64,000 bases of DNA from Erythrocercus mccallii (lineage: Eukaryota; Chordata; Aves; Passeriformes; Dicruridae). Below, piece after piece: positions 61,201 to 64,000 of this stretch. Every line of letters starts with the position of its first letter. Within the stretch, counting starts at the first letter, position 1. The notes under the pieces are model-generated. The model saw only the letters and a program-made list of their open reading frames with translations, had not been told where the DNA came from and did not search any database. The stretch lies in contig VZRG01000345.1 of NCBI GenBank assembly GCA_013397435.1, positions 62,001 through 126,000 on the forward strand. Reading direction: 5' to 3'. Position numbers and translations under genes: made by a program.

Positions 61201-63991
61201 CTGGTCTACATGCTGATTGTCCTGATGATCTGGTTTGTATTCCCTGACTTTACTTTAGCATCCTCTATACCAGAGGTGCATATCAGTTATTTGACTTGGT
61301 AGTGAGGCAAATGCATGTGATTAGTGATCATGGTGTTATTACTAATAATGAAAAACTTTCATAGAATGTAATAATGGCATGTTTGATAGTAGCAGGTATG
61401 AAATAATGGCTGTGCAGATCCTGAATGGCTGGAGGAAGAAGAGGGGCAGAATACAGACTCGGGATTTTAGGCAAGCACACTTAAGTTTATTCAGAGGTGG
61501 GATCCCAGGAAATGCAATTCTGAAGGGTGAAGGAGCTCAAGAAACAAGGTAGTTTTCTGAAGGGAGCATCCTCCAAGCATGTGAGAGTATTGAGATACTC
61601 AGTATTAGTGAATCCTTATCCTCAGAAAGCTAAGCAGATGTATCAGGAACCAGGCTTGACAAGCAGACAACTCTTAACAAAGCTTCATCTCCAAAAGATA
61701 GCATATGTGGAGTGACAGCAGGTACAAGATCCAGGGGAGGAATGTAGAAACGTTGCCTGTATGTGTAGGGATGATTTTGGGAAGGTCAAAGCTCAACTGC
61801 AGTTGTGACTTGGAAGAGACATCAAAAGCAAGGAGAGTTAATTACTGCTGCATTGGTACGAAAAGCCTGAGCAAGGAAAACATGGACTCGGTGCTGAGTA
61901 AGGTGGGTGACAGTGGCAGCAGACAGATAAGACTGAGATGCTTATCACTTTCTTTTGTCTTAGTGTTCATCAGTCACTTTAGTCCAAGGTAGGAGATTAC
62001 AGTTTGGATTGGTGGGCAACCAGATGGGTAAAAAAACTAATTTCATGATCAGACTCAGAGAGTAGTGGTTGAAATGCACCCTACAGTAAGACTGGTAATG
62101 GAAGAGCTCTTTCAGGCATCTGTCCAGGGTCCCCTGTTTAACACCTTTATCAGTGACACAGAGGAAGTGACGGAGGGCTTGCCTACCAGATTTGCAGGAG
62201 AGAGCAAATAGGGAGGAACGATCAATAGACTTGAAGGTCAAGGCTGATATTCAGAGTGGCCTAAAAGCTGGGATAATGGTTTGGTGGCAGTCTTATATAA
62301 TTCAAAAAGGACAAGAGCAAAATCATACACCTGGAAATGGAGAATTCCTGGTTATAGGACAGGCTGGCACTGCCTGACTGGGTCTGATCTGTGGCAAAGG
62401 CCCACAGTGTTGGTGAGCAGCAAGCTGAGGATGAGCCAGCAGTGACCCTGGCAGCAAAAGAGGCCAACAGCATCTGGACTTCGCTCAGAGACTGAGAGGA
62501 GATTATAGCCCCACTCTTCAGGGGTGTCTTCAACAGAGGCCACCAAGATGGCAGTAACTGGAGTGCTTGCACTGTAAGGAAGGGCAGAAGAATTTGGGCT
62601 TGTTCACCCTGTAGCAGAGGTGGCTTTGGGGGACCCTGGCAGCACCCTGCCAGTACCTACAAGGATGGCATGGAGAAAATAGAGCATGACAGGAGAACAA
62701 GTGTCAAAAGGCACAAGTTGAGATGGGAAATGCCAACTGGAGAAGCTTTTCCTGCTGATGATACCCAAGCAGTGAAATAGTGAGGTCATGCTGTCTCTCT
62801 CATATATACGGGGTTTCAGAACCAGACTGGAAAAAGCTTTGTGTGACTTGGTCTTAGCTCATAGCTGTCTCTGCTTTGTGTAGGAGGCTGGATTAGAGAC
62901 CTTATGAAGTCCCATCCAACCTGAATTATCCTGAAAAGAAAAATCTTACTTTAGTTACTGTTAATGTTTTTCTAAAAAAGAATCAATTTAGAGTTATAAA
63001 TTTAAAATTAATTTAAACTGATTGAAATGTGGCAGTGGCTCCCTAGACTTTAAATGCAATTGTAGATCAGGAGTGTATTAAAACACTTCAGGGTTCTTTC
63101 TTCACTTCTCTACTATGTAGAGAGAGGCTTAGTTCAGATGAAGGCAAGTATAGGTTGTTGTTGGATTTCTTGAGCCTATTCCATATGTAGAAAATAAAAT
63201 TATTTGTGATTGGCTTGTGAAAAATAAAAGCATTTTATCAAATTTTGAGTCTCCAGGTAGGTTGTTTCTTTTTTTCAGAGTTATGAAAGGACTCAAACTA
63301 ACTAAAAATATGAGAAAAGAAGAAAGTTTGTGGGCAGAGGTACAGGCTAATAGTTTTCTACTACAAAAGAAATAAGGCTCTTCTCTTTCTCATTCTCTTC
63401 TCTTTCTCTCTTTTTTCTCCTCTGACCCTCATTTTCTTGTCAGATCATAAGCAAACTTAACTGATATGCAGAGAACAATTTGGGTTTGTTTTCAGAAGTC
63501 TCAATGAGTTAAGACAGCCCACAGAGTGGTCTGAAAGGCTCAGATGTTGGCAGAAAGAGGGAGTTGATGAGAGACTGTTGACAGGAGTAGATAACAGGAC
63601 CCTTTTTGGCAGTCTTGATCTGTTAGGTTGTCTCATTGCACTTCCTCATTGCACTTTTAATGGGTAAGAGCTGTAATTGTCAGACAGTTGTAATTACTAC
63701 TGTTAAAAGGCTTTAGGCCTTTTCCCACGAATATCAGTGAAATAGGGCTGTACTGCCAGATATTCAGTTGCATCACTTGTTTCTGTTAAAAATTACTCTG
63801 TAGCAAAGTGGTGCTTTTTTTTTTCTTGTATTAGGTGCGAGAAGCTGCTTACAAGATTTTTCTCCACTCCAACGCTCAGCAGTTGGCTCGATTGGAGGAA
63901 TTGCTTGTGAGCCGAAACAGCCTGGCACAGTTGGTTGGCTATGACACCTTTGCCCACAGGGCTCTTCAGGGAACAATGGCCAAAAATCCAG
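51990..63991 (+). CDS. MIPEP: MIPEP, mitochondrial intermediate peptidase, first seven coding exons (3' end outside window)
   Basis: Exons 51990-52166, 55175-55348, 57165-57253, 58253-58339, 59306-59369, 61050-61232 and 63835-63991 join in frame to encode about 310 residues, roughly the first 43 percent of a protein of about 710. Landmarks: an Arg-rich, acid-free presequence, then [51 protein letters not shown] and the final AYKIF to TMAKNP segment. MIPEP is an M3-family zinc metallopeptidase that removes an octapeptide from imported precursors already cut by MPP in the matrix. The HExxH zinc motif lies in exons beyond the window. The last exon ends in phase 1 with donor GTATAA. Confidence 0.96.
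52438..52487. repeat. 20-bp tandem repeat, 2.5 copies
   Basis: Unit AGTGAGATTAGCCCTTCCAT at 52438-52457 and 52458-52477, then a partial TAGCCCTTCC. In MIPEP intron 1 near the CpG island. Confidence 0.9.
53985..54220 (+). mobile_element. CR1 LINE 3' fragment in MIPEP intron 1
   Basis: Contains TTTTTCACCCAGGAGGTGG, GGAACAGGCTCCCCAGGGAA and the terminal GATCCTTGTGGGTCCCTTCT, the characteristic CR1 3' end on the + strand. Confidence 0.9.
55175..55348 (+). CDS. MIPEP: MIPEP exon 2
   Basis: Acceptor TGCACTGCAG ends at 55174, donor GTACGT at 55349. 58 codons reading [14 protein letters not shown] to CRVADL, phase 0 on both sides, strongly conserved with human MIPEP. Confidence 0.96.
57165..57253 (+). 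CDS. MIPEP: MIPEP exon 3
   Basis: 89 nt encoding ADFVKVAHPDFAFREAAEEA and CRSIGTMVEK. Acceptor TACTGTGTTAG, donor GTATGT at 57254, leaves in phase 2; the Lys codon is completed by exon 4. Confidence 0.95.
58253..58339 (+). CDS. MIPEP: MIPEP exon 4
   Basis: 87 nt encoding LNTDVELCQSLRRVLADE and SSLDPET, with acceptor ATCTTTTCAG and donor GTACTT at 58340. Enters and leaves in phase 2. Confidence 0.95.
59306..59369 (+). CDS. MIPEP: MIPEP exon 5
   Basis: 64 nt encoding [20 protein letters not shown], then EK. Acceptor TATTTTTAG, donor GTAATT at 59370, returning to phase 0. Nearly identical to human. Confidence 0.95.
61050..61232 (+). CDS. MIPEP: MIPEP exon 6
   Basis: 61 codons from RKKAVDLNVRILDL to LHADCPDDL. 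Acceptor TTTTTCTTACAG; the donor is the weak GTTTGT at 61233. Phase 0 at both ends. Confidence 0.94.
61790..62936 (+). mobile_element. Longer CR1 LINE relic in MIPEP intron 6
   Basis: CR1 ORF2-like blocks in order: GGTGCTGAGTAAGGTGGGTG, TTAGTGTTCATCAGTCAC, TTTATCAGTGACACAGAGGA, GATGAGCCAGCAGTGACCCT, and the 3' end GTCCCATCCAACCTGAATTA. Start uncertain; many stops and indels, so not active. Confidence 0.8.
63374..63425. repeat. CT-rich low-complexity tract
   Basis: Pyrimidine run of CTTCTCTTTCTC-type units in MIPEP intron 6, about 400 bp upstream of exon 7. Confidence 0.85.
63835..63991 (+). CDS. MIPEP: MIPEP exon 7 (last exon in the window)
   Basis: Begins VREAAYKIFLHSNAQQLARL and ends TMAKNP plus one base before GTATAA at 63992. 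The next exon is beyond the window edge. Confidence 0.94.
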
Positions 63992-64000
63992 GTATAAGGC

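Noticed and set aside
1..64000. Bacterial-type systems (operons, CRISPR, toxin-antitoxin, phage)
   Set aside because: Base composition, spliced genes and avian repeats throughout; no direct-repeat array or closely packed open frames.

Overview
This window is vertebrate nuclear DNA, most likely from a passerine bird. It has intron-rich genes with GT-AG splice sites, CR1 LINE tails, a tRNA-Ile-headed SINE with a CR1-like 3' end (the TguSINE1 type known from zebra finch), and an LTR whose polyadenylation region looks like an avian endogenous retrovirus. I see no bacterial, phage, CRISPR or operon features. I found no previously undescribed biological system. The notable content is three conserved genes, a conserved alternative promoter, several mobile-element relics and what looks like an assembly error.

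Layout, all genes on the + strand: (1) Positions 1 to about 40 kb hold the 3' part of SPATA13 (ASEF2), a Rac1/Cdc42 guanine-nucleotide exchange factor. Eleven coding exons (about 8981-35671) encode the APC-binding region, SH3, DH and PH domains and the C-terminus. A separate first exon at 19332-19386 starts a short isoform. (2) C1QTNF9 (CTRP9), a secreted collagen/C1q-domain adipokine-like protein, lies at 44818-48690 in three coding exons. (3) The first seven coding exons of MIPEP, the mitochondrial intermediate peptidase, run from a CpG-rich promoter (ATG at 51990) to 63991; the gene continues beyond the window, and the zinc-binding HExxH part is not present here.

Between C1QTNF9 and MIPEP, bases 48416-50168 are repeated almost perfectly at 50170-51922, joined by a single N at 50169. 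I see four substitutions and no net indel. This is the signature of two overlapping contigs, probably two haplotypes, joined without trimming. The second C1q fragment is therefore best treated as an artefact, and the true gap between the C1QTNF9 stop and the MIPEP start is about 1.5 kb.

Mobile elements cluster in the SPATA13 intron at 13.7-17.0 kb (SINE, LTR-like segment, solo LTR, ancient L3/CR1-like relic), with CR1 copies elsewhere. The three genes do not form a functional pathway. Their adjacency is conserved synteny: in human, as I recall, SPATA13-C1QTNF9 and C1QTNF9B-MIPEP are separate neighbouring pairs.
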